From positions 56,472,431 through 56,536,430 of the forward strand of contig OW388296.1 of assembly GCA_936450465.1 (NCBI GenBank): a DNA stretch of 64,000 bases. Direction: 5' to 3'. Below the pieces are notes generated by a model that was not told the origin of the DNA, ran no database searches, and worked only from the letters and a program-made list of their open reading frames with translations. Below, one piece after another: positions 21,700 to 35,125 of the stretch. Origin of the DNA: Gibbula magus. Lineage: Eukaryota; Mollusca; Gastropoda; Trochida; Trochidae. The translations under genes were made by a program, and so were the position numbers. Every line of letters begins with the position of its first letter. Position 1 is the first letter of the stretch.

Positions 21700-24600
21700 T
21701 GTTTTATCGAAATGCAGATTTCTGTGGTCAAACGTTTGCTTCTTATGATTTATATATTGTTCCCTTAATGCTGAAGAACCATGTTTATAGGCAGATCTTA
21801 TGTACAGGAATCCGTTAACGGTGAGAATCGATTCATATGTTCAACGGTTTATATAAAACTCTCTTAAGCATAGTTTTGATGGAGGAAAATCCTTTCCATG
21901 GATAACTATGAATCAAACAAAGTTTCAGATAAATCATCAAAACGCATCCCTAAAATATGAATATGTTTCTACAGTGTCAAGAAATTGATTCCCTTCGGAA
22001 TTAAAAAATGTACACGTAAGGTGGTAGTTCACACCATTTGTCTCTAACAAAGAGACTCGTATTTGAGTTGAGTGAGTGATGTCATTTGAGTATTGGTGTT
22101 TGAAATTGCTTTAGACGTTGGTTCGTTGATTTAACATGTAATAGAACTAAGCTTTTGCAACACACGAAGTCTGCAGTCATCCGAATTTGTTTGGAACACA
22201 ACCATTTTTCCGTGTATGGTAATTGGACTTAATAATGTTATTATTATGGCATATGATATTTCAGTTAAATCAGTTGTATAAATTAAAGGTACGACTAAAA
22301 GAAAAGTACACTTATATTTAGTTCATTGTAAATATATGTCCTTTTTAGGAAGTAAATCGTATCAGCTCAACTTGTTGGGTATTTACTTAGGTTGTACATG
22401 TAATGTATATAATAGTGTTCATCAAAATCCTATTTCACTCTTTCACTCAGAAAGTTTTGTTCGGCAACTTGATTTGGGGCTATTGTGTATCCATACACTA
22501 GTATTTACAATCATAAACTTTCCCCTTTAGATTAGAGTTGGACTTTACTGTTACAGTTAGTTCGTCTGATGCTCAGCAGAACATAGGCAATACTTGGGTG
22601 CAACATCAGTTTCATGTTATCCCGTGCCATCCGTCTGTCAAACCAATGAATTGTGTGAAACTGATATTTTCCTTTGATATGTTGCTGTATTGAAGTGTAG
22701 GGTAAAGTTACTATATTTATTTAAAACAGGCAACATATAAAGATTTGTTATGTCAAGATTAGCATGTATGGTGAAAAGTTGTTAAGTTAATGTCACATTA
22801 TACAATGCCATGCTCTCTAAGTCTGGTAATGATACGTCCATGCATTTTCACTAGTTAATTTGGATGATCGCGAAGAAAGCATGGAGTGTTCTCGTAAAGA
22901 TAATATCAACATGAAATATGGCTCCATGGTAATTCACTTACAGAGCATATAATACCCCCATTATCGATAAAAGCTATATCTATTCCAGCACCTCACAGAG
23001 CGCAGCTAAGTAAATTAGATACCTCCTTTGTGGTACCTCAGTATTTTTTCAAATCGGAACTGGTATTTAATAACATCTCATTAAAATCGACAAGAAAGCT
23101 GCTGGTTGCAAGCAGAAGATTGGCTTAGTAACATGCATGAGCAGACACTATGCTTAAAGACCATGATGACACAACCTAGCCTGTTGGAAAGTTGTAACTG
23201 AATGGGAACTTCAGGAGGTAGCCAAGTATGTGTTTCACAACACTACTTTTCACATATTTACCGTCTTAAATTAGTTTACTGTCAATTTGTTTAAGGTCAC
23301 AAAATAAAAGGGTAAAACAATAAATAACTGATAATTGCAGTATCAAAATGCTCGGTAATTTGTGTTTGAACAATTGGTTTTGTTTTGATTAGCAAAAACG
23401 TTATGGAACTTATTTCAGAAGATCTGTGTATTTCAGATTTTCTACAAACCACCTGTCTTTTCTGTATGGCCACTTAACTGACGTAATCGATTAAGGGAGT
23501 GACCCACTGATCCACGCCATGTAGCATATATCGATGGTATATTGTTCTAATTCATGGTTGGAGGAAATGGTGGTTTGAATCGCTAATAAAATGAACTGTA
23601 ATTGTTGTCTGTCATGAACACTTGGTTCAACGTCTCTGAAATATTTGTGTTGCTGAGGCTAAAGAGAAATGAACGAAACCATTATCTAATTCAAAGTAAT
23701 CACAGGATCAGACTATGCAAAGCAGCATATTTAGACTGATATTGTAAATTTACCCTTTGATCTACAGTTATTCCGACGTGATTCCCTCAGAATTTAGTCT
23801 ATCTAATGTTCTAGGAAGCTTATTATATGAATGTGCGATCTTCAATAAAGTTTTTATAATAAACAGGTTGTGCACGGTGCGGGTTCCTGTCAGGTTTTTC
23901 ATTTGATATTGTGACATTGTGGCGTCAATGAAATGCTCTTGACAGCATTAGACTCCCATATCGTACGGATCTGAACATGTTATCAAGGCATCTATGTAAG
24001 TTAAGATAGGATCTTTTTGAAATGATCAATATTCATTCTCGATTACTGAACCAGTACTATATATTAAAACTCTTGAATTTATGGCACATATATCGGGTCA
24101 AAAAGTGACAAAGACGTGACAAAATTTATTATCTGCTTCATATTGTTTGCAATGTTTAAACAAAATATATTGCTAATTTTACTTTGTTTGAAGGCATCAC
24201 ATTTAATAGTTAAATTTCTGTACAAGCACATGTTTCGCACTTGACAATTGACCCGATCTGCACCTGAATATAAACTCGAAATTCTATAGACGTACTGAAG
24301 CTCAGTGTGCATAAGAAACGGCGGAAAACATATTGTTCCAGTATTGTACTCTGAGTGTCGCTTGGCATGGCTTTTAACAATACCGTTGGTGGCTAGAATA
24401 CCGTTGATGGCTAGTGACCAACTATAACACCCAGCTGAGTACAAAACACCTTCAAACATCATGGCCACGCTAGATTGTTGGCACTTGAATCGCATTAACC
24501 TAGATGTACGAGAACTGCTTCACAACGAGTATGTTGACAGATTGAACTTTGATAAATGATTGTCAAGCTGGACTGGACTGTCTGCAGAGTCTGCTTGTTG

Positions 24601-24825
24601 AATGGTTGAACTGTATATTACTACTACCAATATTACTGGGATGTCGTTGTGGATATGCAAGTAGGGTGAATACTTAATAATATGTTTCTGTATTCATGCT
24701 ATGTAAAGACGCTGTAGCATGTATTTTGCATATTATGTTTTCTCAAATTTGCCATTTATAATTAAATACAATATACAATATATTGGTAAGTTAATGGGTA
24801 AAACATCTCATTACACGACCCGATA
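21700..24825. other. Intergenic or intronic AT-rich sequence
   Basis: No feature with support apart from the minus-strand open frame at 24.1-24.5 kb, listed separately. The region is AT-rich with many short frames and no tandem repeat longer than a few units. Confidence 0.45.
24079..24495 (-). CDS. Unassigned 138-codon open frame
   Basis: This is the longest open frame in the window outside repeats. It begins MRFKCQQSSVAMMFEGVLY and includes ten cysteines in 138 residues. A local duplication INGILATNGIV reflects a direct repeat CCGTTG(G/A)TGGCTAG in the DNA. The cysteine spacing faintly recalls PAN/Apple-type extracellular modules, but I cannot align it to one. There is no clear signal peptide and no obvious splice acceptor. 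It may be a single exon of a secreted protein or a chance frame. Confidence 0.18.
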   Translation of the reverse strand: MRFKCQQSSVAMMFEGVLYSAGCYSWSLAINGILATNGIVKSHAKRHSEYNTGTICFPPFLMHTELQYVYRISSLYSGADRVNCQVRNMCLYRNLTIKCDAFKQSKISNIFCLNIANNMKQIINFVTSLSLFDPIYVP

Positions 24826-24829
24826 AGGA

Positions 24830-25260
24830 CCATAGAAAATGGTCATCCGTTTTCGAAGAAAATGGTAAGACAAATGTGTGGAACTCTTCAGCTTGAGAGA
24901 TAGATTTGTAGATCTTATGAGAATTTGAGAGTTCAGACAACAAGATGATGACCATTCCATCAATGTACTATATTTAAAACTCTATTCTGAGTGTTTAGGT
25001 ATCGCTACATCAGTCAGATCACTTGAACTACCTTCAAGCAGCTATATTAATGTGAACACATTAAATGGCCGCTCAAAGGGAAATGGACTCACCTGACATA
25101 ACCGAACCATGTCCATTCATTTTTTAACTCTTTTAATTGTATCAGGAGTATTATTAAGTCATTGTAACACTTATTTATATTTTTGTGAGAGCACTTTATT
25201 TCAGTCAGAAAATCGTGCTATAGCTCCTTTAAGCAAATCAGAATAACATTCTAGGCGGTG
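24830..25260 (-). repeat. Dispersed repeat R2, inverted copy
   Basis: The reverse complement aligns along its length with 42,575-43,000. Shared phrases in order are TTAAAGG(A/C)GCT(A/G)TAGCACG, a TTCCCTT-type phrase before the middle, GAAGGTAGT(T/A)CA(A/C)GTGATCTGACTGAT, ACCTAAACACTCA, TGATGG(A/C)ATGGTCA, TGTCTGAACT and AAGAGTTCCACA. The two copies differ by many substitutions and small indels. It is probably an old transposon fragment. No terminal repeats were identified. Confidence 0.65.
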
Positions 25261-25264
25261 TTTC

Positions 25265-28200
25265 AAATGAACTTGTTTAATTATGTATGAATACTTTATA
25301 TTTACCAACACAAATACCCGTATCCTTTTGTCCCTTTCCATGTTTTACCTTGTACAATTTAGATTATAAAATTGACACCATTTTTCCTTCCACACTATTG
25401 TGCACCTTTAGTTTTAACCTTCAATGAACATATGAAAGTATTTAGCAATAATAATAAGTAATATCACGGTAATTTGTAATTCTGCTAACTATTTTAAAAC
25501 CTGTCCTTAGGCCAGGATTGCCACTTGTAGTTAAAGAGTGTCCTGCGGTCCATCAGAATTGTACAGATTTATATCGTTACAATGTGATCTATCCTAAAGG
25601 GAGTCACACTCGAAATGAACTGTTGAAAACTTCGAAGCATTGTTCTTGATTGCTTGTGATTGACCAACTATTGCATGTAAATGAATATGGAAACATAGTT
25701 AAACGACACGTGCCTGTTTTAACAATTCAATCCTGCAGATCATAAATATAATATTATTGTAAGATGGTACATATGTACACTCAACCGCAAAGAAACATCC
25801 CCACATTTCCAACAGTTTAAGAAACGAAATACTGCGAAATTTTGAATGATTTTATAGGGACATGATTTGCAAAGAGTTACCCGCAATTTCATACATCAGA
25901 GTATAATATTGTTTTATTTTCATGCCTGTTCAAGACAACTTGGGGGGATGAAATCACTTTTTGAAAATGGTTTTTGGCAAGAATATTTGGCATTTAACCT
26001 CAAAATTAATAAAATGTAAACTTTTAATGAATAAAAGGTCTTATGAAGGCAAATAACCTTATTGGACTTAAATTTGTTGACGCGTCTCTATTGTAAGAGG
26101 TCATGAAACATGCCAAAACGCCCACTTTGACTCTCATAGTCGGTCTAGTTTAGGAGATTCGAAACAATGGCTTCTTCAATCGCGTGTGTCTCAGAAATGT
26201 GAACAGATAATGTTGTGACATTTCAAATTTAGTTTAATTGCCTTCTGCAGACATGATGTATCTCTGTTTCAGCTGTGTTAATCACTCGTGGATTGAATTA
26301 TCTGGTATTTGGTATGATGAAGTTTTTTTCGCGATTGAGTGTATATATGCTGAGCATGTGAATCTTAAATAATGCTATACATACTCCGTTGTTCTCACCT
26401 CACCTTAAATTGACACAATTTTGTTTAATGGAAAGTTTGGATGATTTGGCAGAACTGCCATTTTATAGTTAAAGTTATAGATAGTTAATAATAAGCTATC
26501 ATGACATAAACCTTTATAACATTCTATTACTGGCCATTTCAAAAGACCAACAGCATATGATTGGAGTTTAGATTAGGAAAGTAAAATAATTTACCACACC
26601 AAAAGGAAAGTGTAAGTGTCACATAAAAGGACACATCCAACAATGGAATGTTGTATTATGTTAATCCAATTATTTTGAGTTATTTTGAATTATTTTGAGT
26701 TATTTTGTAGTTTATATTTACTAATATTGTAATAACTGTTAGATTCCTATTCGTTTCATTTTGTCTCAGAAATCTCACAAATGATGCAACATAACGTATG
26801 CAATAAAATCATTTCATTCCATCTGTTTGATCTGTCATCAGTTCCCTTCTTTTTACAAATGTCAAATCTTACAAAGTACATGTATAATTTTTTCATCAAA
26901 TATTTACATAGAAATTCACGCGTTATGTATTTTTAAGTGGTCAACTCTTTAGGTCTATTCCAACCGAATTGGAATAGAGATTGGTTTTATTATAATCTTG
27001 AAATACCGTTTAAAGAAAAGTGTTTTGGTTAAAAATAAAGACAATGTTAAATGTAGAAGCACGGCAGTAGATACACAGAAAACATAAACATAATATCACA
27101 GCATATGTTTGTCAATTCACATTTTGAGATCAAGGAAAGAAATTTCATGACCGTGTGTACAAGTTTCCGTCCTGTATATCAAACACCACCATTCTGCCTC
27201 TTTATTCCTCCAATTTACTCAATTTATTTATCATTTTCAATCTATGGATATAAATCATCATTATCTGTAGGAAATGTAGGTAATCATTTGTCCCAATTGT
27301 AGTTTTGTATGAATTTAATTGACTGTTTGACAGGCGATGCATCATGACATTTATTTTGTGTCCAAAGTGTTATCCTTATTCATCCATCTAGCAGTAATTC
27401 CGCTATGTAATCTTTGACAATTGGAACTTTAAGGACATAAATCTCAATTGTGCTGTCCCTCATGTGATGGGTGTACACTATGGGTACTCTACGACCTTTA
27501 ATTGGTAACATGAGACAACATGTGACTAGTGATCTTCATGTACAAGTTTTCATGTTCTCCATTACCTATTTATCTTTATATATTATTCAATATACAGCCA
27601 GTAGAAGCATTTGGATCTCATGTGAATGCAATTAGGGACTTTTGTTACGAATCCTTCCAAATGGAAGCATGATCTTAAGACTAGTTAGCCTAGTATATAC
27701 ATTATCTAGTTACTGTCGTCTTTGTCAAAAGTAATTTCCTTGTTGAAAGTTATACACATATCTGACATGTTTTTAGGTATTAGCGATGTTTCAAGGATTT
27801 ACGTACACATAAAAGACATAAATGAAGATATAGATTTATTGACAGTCGGTCAAAACTACTTTCCTGCATCGTAGCTTGTATATCATTGTTATTTTACTTC
27901 ACTTAAACTGCATTTAATATTTTTAGATGATTTATTAGATGAAGCGATTTGGACTTGCGTTAAATCTCCAATTCAACCTGTAAAAGCTGACATAATTAGC
28001 CTTTAATAACTTTAATAATTTCTAAAATTACAAGAATGTAAGATGAATGTTAACCTTTATAAAGCTATACCAAATGGTTGTGGTTTAATGCAATTATTGC
28101 CAATAAAATGGAAATAATGTCAACGATGTTAAATTGTAAAATGCCATATGCCCGACTGCTACAAGTTGACAGGTGAACATACCTCAGATTTAATGTATTT

Positions 28201-28325
28201 AACCATAGTCATACACATTACAGACTTCGGTGTAATGCATACTTGGTGTCAATGTTGATCTCCTAAAATGCATGTTCCAAGTAAGTCGATCGCATTCACA
28301 CCTTCCCATAGCATTGTGAAGAAAT
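25265..28325. other. Intergenic or intronic AT-rich sequence
   Basis: No gene is recognised. A short direct repeat of TTATTTTGA(G/A)T occurs at about 26,670-26,705. The 65-codon frame at 27,105-27,302 (SHFEIKERNFMTVCTSF) has no recognised motif. Confidence 0.45.
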
Positions 28326-28326
28326 A

Positions 28327-28444
28327 TTCTGAGATAGACAAAATGATATCTGAGATACACAGGAATGATGTCTGACATACAAAAGAAAGGTGTCTGAGAT
28401 AGACAAGAGTGATGTCTGAGATAGACAAGAATGATGTCTGCGAT
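28327..28444. repeat. Minisatellite, 22-bp unit, about five copies
   Basis: The unit is close to GTCTGAGATAGACAAGAATG followed by AT, repeated with substitutions at about 28,327, 28,348, 28,370, 28,392 and 28,414, and ending with a partial GTCTGCGATT. The minus-strand open frame covering it is simply the repeat read through and is not a gene. Confidence 0.85.
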
Positions 28445-28634
28445 TATGCTTGAAATAAACGCGATAGACACTCTCAATTAAATAAATAGTGTTTACTTAA
28501 CTCCAGCGAATGACGTTGATATAAAGAGATCATTCAGTCATTTGATAAGGACTAGATTACAAGGAATGTAAGTGAATTTACAGGAAATGTCATATATTAC
28601 TCACATGGGTTACAAAAGCATTCCTGAACAACAG

Positions 28635-28838
28635 CTTAACCGATTTTACTCTGCCAGTGGATTCTTGGTGGTTTTGCATCCATTCAGATGTGTCTCCAGA
28701 GCTTGTATTTAACTTACAATGTAAAATTGATCATCTCGATGATACAACAGTTTGGAATGGGGATGCACTGTTCCTTAAACTGTGTATTGAATGGCTGAAG
28801 AACCGTATTAACCATAATATCATTCAAAATATGGAAAG
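28635..28838 (+). CDS. Possible isolated internal exon (68 codons), unknown protein
   Basis: A 204-base open segment lies between an AG acceptor (AACAACAG, 28,634) and a good donor (GAAAG|GTAATA, 28,838/28,839). It translates as a rich peptide including LPVDSWWFCIHSDVSPEL, DDTTVWNGDALFLKLCIEW and LKNRINHN, and composition is protein-like. The exon would begin with one leftover base and end with two. The polypyrimidine tract is weak. No domain is recognised and no partner exon is identifiable nearby. Confidence 0.28.
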
Positions 28839-28844
28839 GTAATA

Positions 28845-29520
28845 ATAGCGTATTCCCTTTATGATATAACTTCAGAAAGAATGCTGCACCATAGACTATA
28901 AATTAATCTGAAATTGTCAATAAACACATATTGTATGCATTGGAACATGTTTAATCGGATTAATGATTTAATAACAAATCTAAAATATAAAGAAGTCCCT
29001 TAAGTTTGATACAAGACCAGGGATCTCCACGAAAATACGTTGATATTTCCTAATAGAATGCACTAATGTACACATGTTATATTTTGAATAATGTCAGCTT
29101 GATGTTTGAAATAATATTATAGTTATTTTATTTTGATGAATGAGAAAAAAGTATAAATTACAAATTCATCGCTTGGATGTTCCTTGTGTAAGAATATTCA
29201 CGGTTTCTGAAAGGTAAGTGACAATAAAATATAGGTTCGCAATTTCATTAATAACTGGATATGTTTTTATGTTGACTCGACATTAAAATCAAACTACAAC
29301 TTAAATGAATGGAAAAGCTTAATCAATCGAATTGCTTGTTTAAAAGAAACCCAAAGCGTTGAACAAGATAACTGCAGTTGTCACAATGTACATTGTTTAT
29401 CAACCTACTTTAGAGTCATGCATGACGTATTTTGATTGTTTCACATGGGCGGCATATGTAATTCCTTTCTCTACATTTTATATACAAGTTCACCCTTTTT
29501 TTGTTGTCATGGTCTTTGTT
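28845..29520. other. AT-rich sequence, no supported feature
   Basis: I see no gene or repeat here. The plus-strand frame that runs from 29,359 into the following inverted repeat is a chance frame through AT-rich sequence and a hairpin. Confidence 0.45.
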
Positions 29521-29522
29521 AT

Positions 29523-29637
29523 ACTATGTTTACAACACTCGTGCCTGAATATGAGTATTTCCGATATGCTCGGATTATACCAATATAATATAGTATGGTA
29601 TATATATATATTCAGACACGAGTGTCGTAAACATAGT
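29523..29637. repeat. Fold-back element with 30-bp arms
   Basis: The left arm, ACTATGTTTACAACACTCGT onward (29,523-29,552), is the reverse complement of 29,608-29,637 at 28 of 30 positions. The loop is 55 bases and contains a smaller hairpin, TCCGA-TATGC-TCGGA. It is probably a fold-back/MITE-like element, or a structured transcript if transcribed. Confidence 0.75.
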
Positions 29638-29639
29638 TT

Positions 29640-31300
29640 TTGACACAGAAACAATATGATGTTCTATGTATTACCGAAGTCACAAGCACGAGGAAAACAC
29701 GCTAAAATCTACTTTCAAGCATAGCGCGACGTCATAGAAGAAGCGTAGCATCATAACATTGCTTATTACCTCATGTCACCATCACACATTGACATTTTAG
29801 ACTAGGACCTCAAATGAAAAATATCAACCTCCATATGACTGCGCTCGTAGGTAATCACAATGTGTAAGTGTATTAGCACTGTGTTACGGTTAACATTAGT
29901 ATCATATGAGTGAGATAATGCGATGCTTTTAGCAGGCTTAACCAAATTAACAACAGACCCGACTAAGCTGTCTTGAGATGTTATCGTGTGACTTTGATCA
30001 AACACATCCCAAAAGCCAAAACCTTTTATTTTGACACCAAACTCTCAACATATTCATGAGACAGCCAGCTGTAGGTCGCTGTAAACAGAGAATTGAACAC
30101 AATAGCAGTGTTCCATCAATGAAACGCATTTTTTAAAGTTTACCTTTACATTCTTCTTCGCTGTTAATTTTATACCATTTGGACTTAATACTGGTTTTGT
30201 TTATAATTATTGATTGAAGTAAAGTATTGTGTTTGTTGGCGAATCTTTAACTGTGGTCCTCCTGAGCTTTTACGATGTTTCTGGACATTAAAGTTTAACT
30301 TCAAACACAGAGGGTTATCAAATTACAACAAGCACTCTTAGAAACATGGTCTGTGTTGGTAATTATATCATGCCTTAGATGGCAATAAAACATCAAGTCC
30401 ATTTGTGTTATGTTGTTTCCTAACCCCAATGACGACAAACGTTTACACAGGATGTTTTTATACGCATCATCACGTCTTCAAAATCAACAGAACCTATCAT
30501 GTTAACGTTATAAGAGACCAGATATCTTGTACAAGGACCTGGTAGATTTGTCATCTGCTTACCAGCTTAGTGTCAAGATGTGCCACGACACATGGAAACA
30601 TCCATCACCCACTCACTCAAATGCCAATCCTCCAACATTCATCAACGGATGTCAATCATCCTCACTTACACCATTGGATGCCTGTCTGTTTATCTGCATT
30701 GCACCATTATGTTTCTATTTTAAAATTCATGTTTTTGAAGATCGATAGATCATATTTTAGAGAGGCAGGAACTAATAAACCATTTCTTAAATAACCCGAC
30801 CCAGCTGTAGTCACGTTGACGGCGTAGTATCAGGTCCTGTGTCATGATGTAAGTGGTTATCTTACATATACCTCATCAGATTTGCAGTCGTGCGTGTTGC
30901 ATACATTTCACTATTATGTTACAAAACATTGTCCTGGAGGTCAAAATAACCTGTCAATTATTGCATCGGAGAATACAAATTCTTCTACATTGAGCCGGAG
31001 ATCAGTGTTATAACGCTCGCTTATGTTATAATGTAACCGTATTATTACATTATTATTACAATAGTTAATGTCACTTTGCATTGAAATAACAACATCTTGT
31101 AAATATTCTGCTATTTACTTGCCTCAGAATATCCTTATATCGCTCATATAATAAGTTTAAAATGTTTATAGTTGATATCTTTTTACGAATTTTAATGAAA
31201 CTATATAAGGTCAGTATCACAAACCTTATTTATATGGTGATACAGAAAGAATCCCCACACTATATTGTGCCACACGTATCATGAATACGGTAAATATGTT
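29640..31300. other. Intergenic or intronic AT-rich sequence
   Basis: No supported feature. Overlapping plus frames at 30.5-30.8 kb compete with each other, have no motif and are treated as chance. Confidence 0.45.
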
Positions 31301-31302
31301 AA

Positions 31303-32236
31303 CCTTTAAGCGGGAGTATAAAGCGGTCATTCCGTCCGTCCATCCGTCCGTCCATCCTTCCGTCCGGTCATTCTTATCAAAAACGTCAAAGGTACATCAA
31401 CCAAACTTTGTACAGCTGTTAACCATGTTCTTCCCATCGCGCACAGACAATTTTCGTTTTTTCTGAGATTTAAATTTCTTGTCCTTTCGATGGAAACGTC
31501 ACTTTTTGGACTTAGTTTTATTGTGTTCAATCCGGACATGTTTTCTCGGAAACTCTTAAACCTAGGTAAATGAAATTTTTGTTGTGATTACTCATGACGA
31601 TACTCTTTATCGAGTTTAAAAATCAGTGCTGAAATATTATTTTTACGGAGTTATGGCCCTTGAATTCGAAATTGAACTAAGTACCAAAATCACTGTGATG
31701 ATCAAATGGGGACAAGTTTTCTCGGAAACAATTACATCTCGGTGAATGAAATTTAACGTGTAGGTAGTCTAGATGATACTCTTTATCGAGTTCAAAGTCC
31801 TGTCCCGAAATATTGTTTTTTACGGAGTTATGACCCTTGAATAAACAAAATTGAACTTAGTACCAAAAGAGCCGTGATGCTCCAATTCGGACATGTTTTC
31901 TTAGCAACTATTACATTTAGGTGAATGAAATTTAACATGTAGGTAAATAAGGTGATACTATTCTTCGAGTTCAAAGTCTAGTTCCGAAATATTATTTTTA
32001 AGGAGTTATTGTCCTTGAATTTGTAATTGAACTTGGTACAAATTACCGCTGTGATGCTAATGGGAACAATTAAGTTACCTGCAAAATATTATACCTGGGT
32101 GAATTGAATATTTTGGACAATATCATGATGCTTGAATCTGCTTATTAAACATATTTGCCTTGACATCTATAATGCTCAATGGACGGATTGCGGATGGCGG
32201 GGGTATGTGAGCCATTCTGACTTTTTTCTTGTTGTT
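31303..32236 (-). mobile_element. Helentron-like element H1, copy B (inverted)
   Basis: This is the reverse-orientation relative of 992-1,797. It starts with AAGCGGGAGTATAAAGCGGTC and a (CCGT)n tract (31,330-31,366). Diverged monomers of about 180 bp follow, with TTTTCTCGGAAACT, GGTGAATGAAATTTAAC, GATACTCTTTATCGAGTT and ACGGAGTTATG. It ends with GGCGGGGGTATGTGAGCC at about 32,198. The terminal hairpin arm present in copy A is missing here, so the end is eroded or rearranged. It has more monomers than copy A, hence its greater length. No protein is encoded. Confidence 0.6.
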
Positions 32237-32239
32237 TAT

Positions 32240-34885
32240 TTTATTTATTCATTAGTTTATCCATGCTCCAGTGGCCAGAAATATATGTTGTTCAAAATAA
32301 AATTTATTGCATTATGAAGTTCGAGAAATAATGACGTGATTGATAAAAAGGAAAAAAACTTTTTTATATTCTATATTCATATCTTGAAAGCTGATGCACG
32401 TACATCCTCCCTAGGTTTTTGGAGCAAACGCAGTATCAAAATCACTTTGATGTTATTTTACTTTTTTATTTTTTTTTTACTTGCTCTAACTATACATTCG
32501 GATATTCTGTTTATCAAACTTAAAATTGGTTATTATTTCATTTTCGTTACTTTCTTTTGGAAAACATACAAGATAATGTAATAAATACTAGCTGTGCAGA
32601 ATGCCGGTGAAGAAATTGCATTTGTGTTTATTGCACTTAAAGCCACTTGAAGATTGTTTATCTGATTGCCTCATATACATCATATTCCAAGATTTAAGTG
32701 ATATGCAACCATTCATTGAAATACAAGTATTTGATTAACTGGCTAGGAAAAATCAGTATCAAAGATCAATTCGATAACGATAAAGTTTAAGAGTTGATGT
32801 GTGTCATAATCATGTATAAAGCTAAAATTCGGTTTTTGTACAGCTTCAGTGTCGGATAACTTAAATCTTCCAATTTTTCAAATGTCAAAAACTTATCTTC
32901 AAAATAACATGATAAATGCTTTAGAAGTGTTAATCTGACAACCAAGTTTCATTTAACCTTTCAATTATTCTAGGATCACCTTTGAGAAAGGTTAATCTGC
33001 GCTGTGGTGTTCTATGACTAATATATGTCTTGTTAAAGACTGAATAATTTACCATGATTCATATTAATGAGGTTTGGTGAATATTGGTTGATAATGTCCT
33101 TTTTTACAGCCTTGTTTGAAATGTTTGATCTGAAAATTTATCATTTCAGAATATATAAGAGCAAATAACTGTTAAACCTCAACAGCAACACTAAACTATT
33201 TGAAACAAACCACAATAATAATACACGTTTTAACGTGTCTATTTAAATACATATGTTTATATCTTGGTGTTAAAACATCCATTATGTCAGCGGACCGTGA
33301 CTTTTTATAGTCTCATTACTGGAAATGCTCTTTGGTCGAATCAATCGTAACAAGGTTAACGAGATGGTTTCTTTCTGTGCTTGCCATTGCTGCTACATTT
33401 GGCGTACAGCAGGATAAAGTAATAGGGCATGTTTACATTAGGCTGTAATGTCACTGATATTTGAAGAAATGAGCATCTCTTAGCTTTAATATCTGTTCAA
33501 AATTGATCTTCGTTGGATTAGCATCGAGCAAGGACGGATGATGCGGGAAGCTGTTAGATTTGAAGTTCCAACTAAACAAACAGTTGAATTGGGAATTATG
33601 GCATGTGCAGACAATAGGCTTTCTGCTGTCAAAATAAAATAAAAAAAAGTAATTGTGGAAATGAAGGTGACTTAAATAAAATGTCTGTATAAGAGACAAA
33701 ATCCGAATTGTGAACAATTAATTTTAAAGTATTTGAAGAAACTGCTCCTTCACGGTCACTCGTTCATAAATAAAAACGAAATGAGTACAGTATTTGGTCC
33801 ACAAATTAGAAGGGTTAGCAACTGAGTAAGCAAATGCTGACATTCAAATTTAATATCTTAAATCATTATATTTTCATCGTCACTTTGCTGTAGTGAAAAC
33901 CTTTCTTATATTTTAAGGTAAGCAAGTTTTTTGGTGGGGCTCATGTTACCTCACCAATAATTTCGTTAATGAGATACGTTCATTCCATTTTTAATTACAT
34001 TCCAAAAATTAAGTATCAAATAAATAAGCTTTATCATTTTCTAAACAACATTCGACTGTTTGACATTTGTGATTCGTAATCGATGTTTGATAAATTGTCG
34101 ACATTATCCGAATTTATCAAATTATCTCATTCCTGTGATCCAATCTCAAATGATTTACAATGACAACTGTGACCTGAAAATCCAACAAATCAAAACAAAT
34201 ACTGATGCCAGCAAACACATTTTATACCAATGTCATTAATGACAAAAAATGTTTTGACAAACGTCATTTGCTGTTTGCCGTTAGGCAATGAAATTAATGA
34301 GTCACAAAAAGCGTATTGAGGAATGTGTTTTCTAGAAATACAATCTAATCTGTGTGCACTGTCATGGGCTAGGGGTTCAATTAATAGGATACACTGTATT
34401 ATTTTTATTATGTAAACTAACCTGACGTTATGGAATTATTCATAATTCTAGAAAGCAAATTCCTTAGCTCTATACAGGAAGACAACAGGGGTGGCCCATG
34501 CATTAATCACCCATCAACTCAACGGTCCCTGCCTGCTCTGAACATACATTCGGAGATTTTGCAACGAGTATAAGTGAATGATTTGATTTCTATAACAGTC
34601 CGGGTAATTTTAGTACATATTTTTCTGGTAGAGTTTCCCAGGGGTATGTATAGCGGAGAGTAACAGAGCATATATAAAACCCTCGGTAACCGAGGATGAT
34701 CCCAGCCAAAACCCTTATCACTGCACTATCAAATGGTTTACTCCATTTAGATTATGCTATTAGATTAATGAATTGCGTAAACTGCATATATGCAGACATT
34801 TTGAGCTTTGATGCTATCTTTATGAGTTATATCGGTTTGAGTTCCCTGCTTCCATGTGTCCTCGGATTTCGGCCGTCAATCTCTC
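32240..34885. other. Intergenic or intronic AT-rich sequence
   Basis: No gene or defined repeat is supported. The frame at 32,336-32,581 is AT-driven (poly-F/K). The minus frame at 33,451-33,717 has no recognised motif. Confidence 0.45.
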
Positions 34886-34889
34886 TGAC

Positions 34890-35125
34890 ATGAAGGACAC
34901 TGCTTTTTTCAGAAACCGTTTAAGAAAGGATTACCAAATTTGGTGTGTGGCTTGAAGGTGCCCTTGGTGGAGTTCGAACATGAGAATCGGGCGTTTATGT
35001 TGTTCTTGAGTTGATGCCCGTGTTCCGTTTTTAGACTCTCTTCGTGGTATCTCAAAATGGGGCAGCTTTTCGGAGAAACTGTAAAAGAAAGGATAACTAA
35101 ATTTGGTGTGAGTTTTTTTTAGACT
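34890..35125. mobile_element. Decayed H2 monomer pair
   Basis: Phrases matching the H2 monomer at 8.2-8.7 kb are present in the same order and orientation: TTTTTTCAGAAACCGTTTAAG, ATTACCAAATTTG, GTGGAGTTCGAA, ATGAGAA, GTTCCGTTTTTAGACT, GGTATCTCAAAATGGGGCAGC, then a partial second monomer. The GC hairpin and microsatellite end are absent. This is an old fragment. Confidence 0.65.

Noticed and set aside
28327..28444. CRISPR array
   Set aside because: The 22-bp units are contiguous with no spacers, and the genome is eukaryotic.
28199..28477. Minus-strand 92-codon frame
   Set aside because: Most of it is the 22-bp minisatellite.
31281..31539. Frames on both strands over the CCGT tract
   Set aside because: They are translations of the microsatellite and the H1 element.
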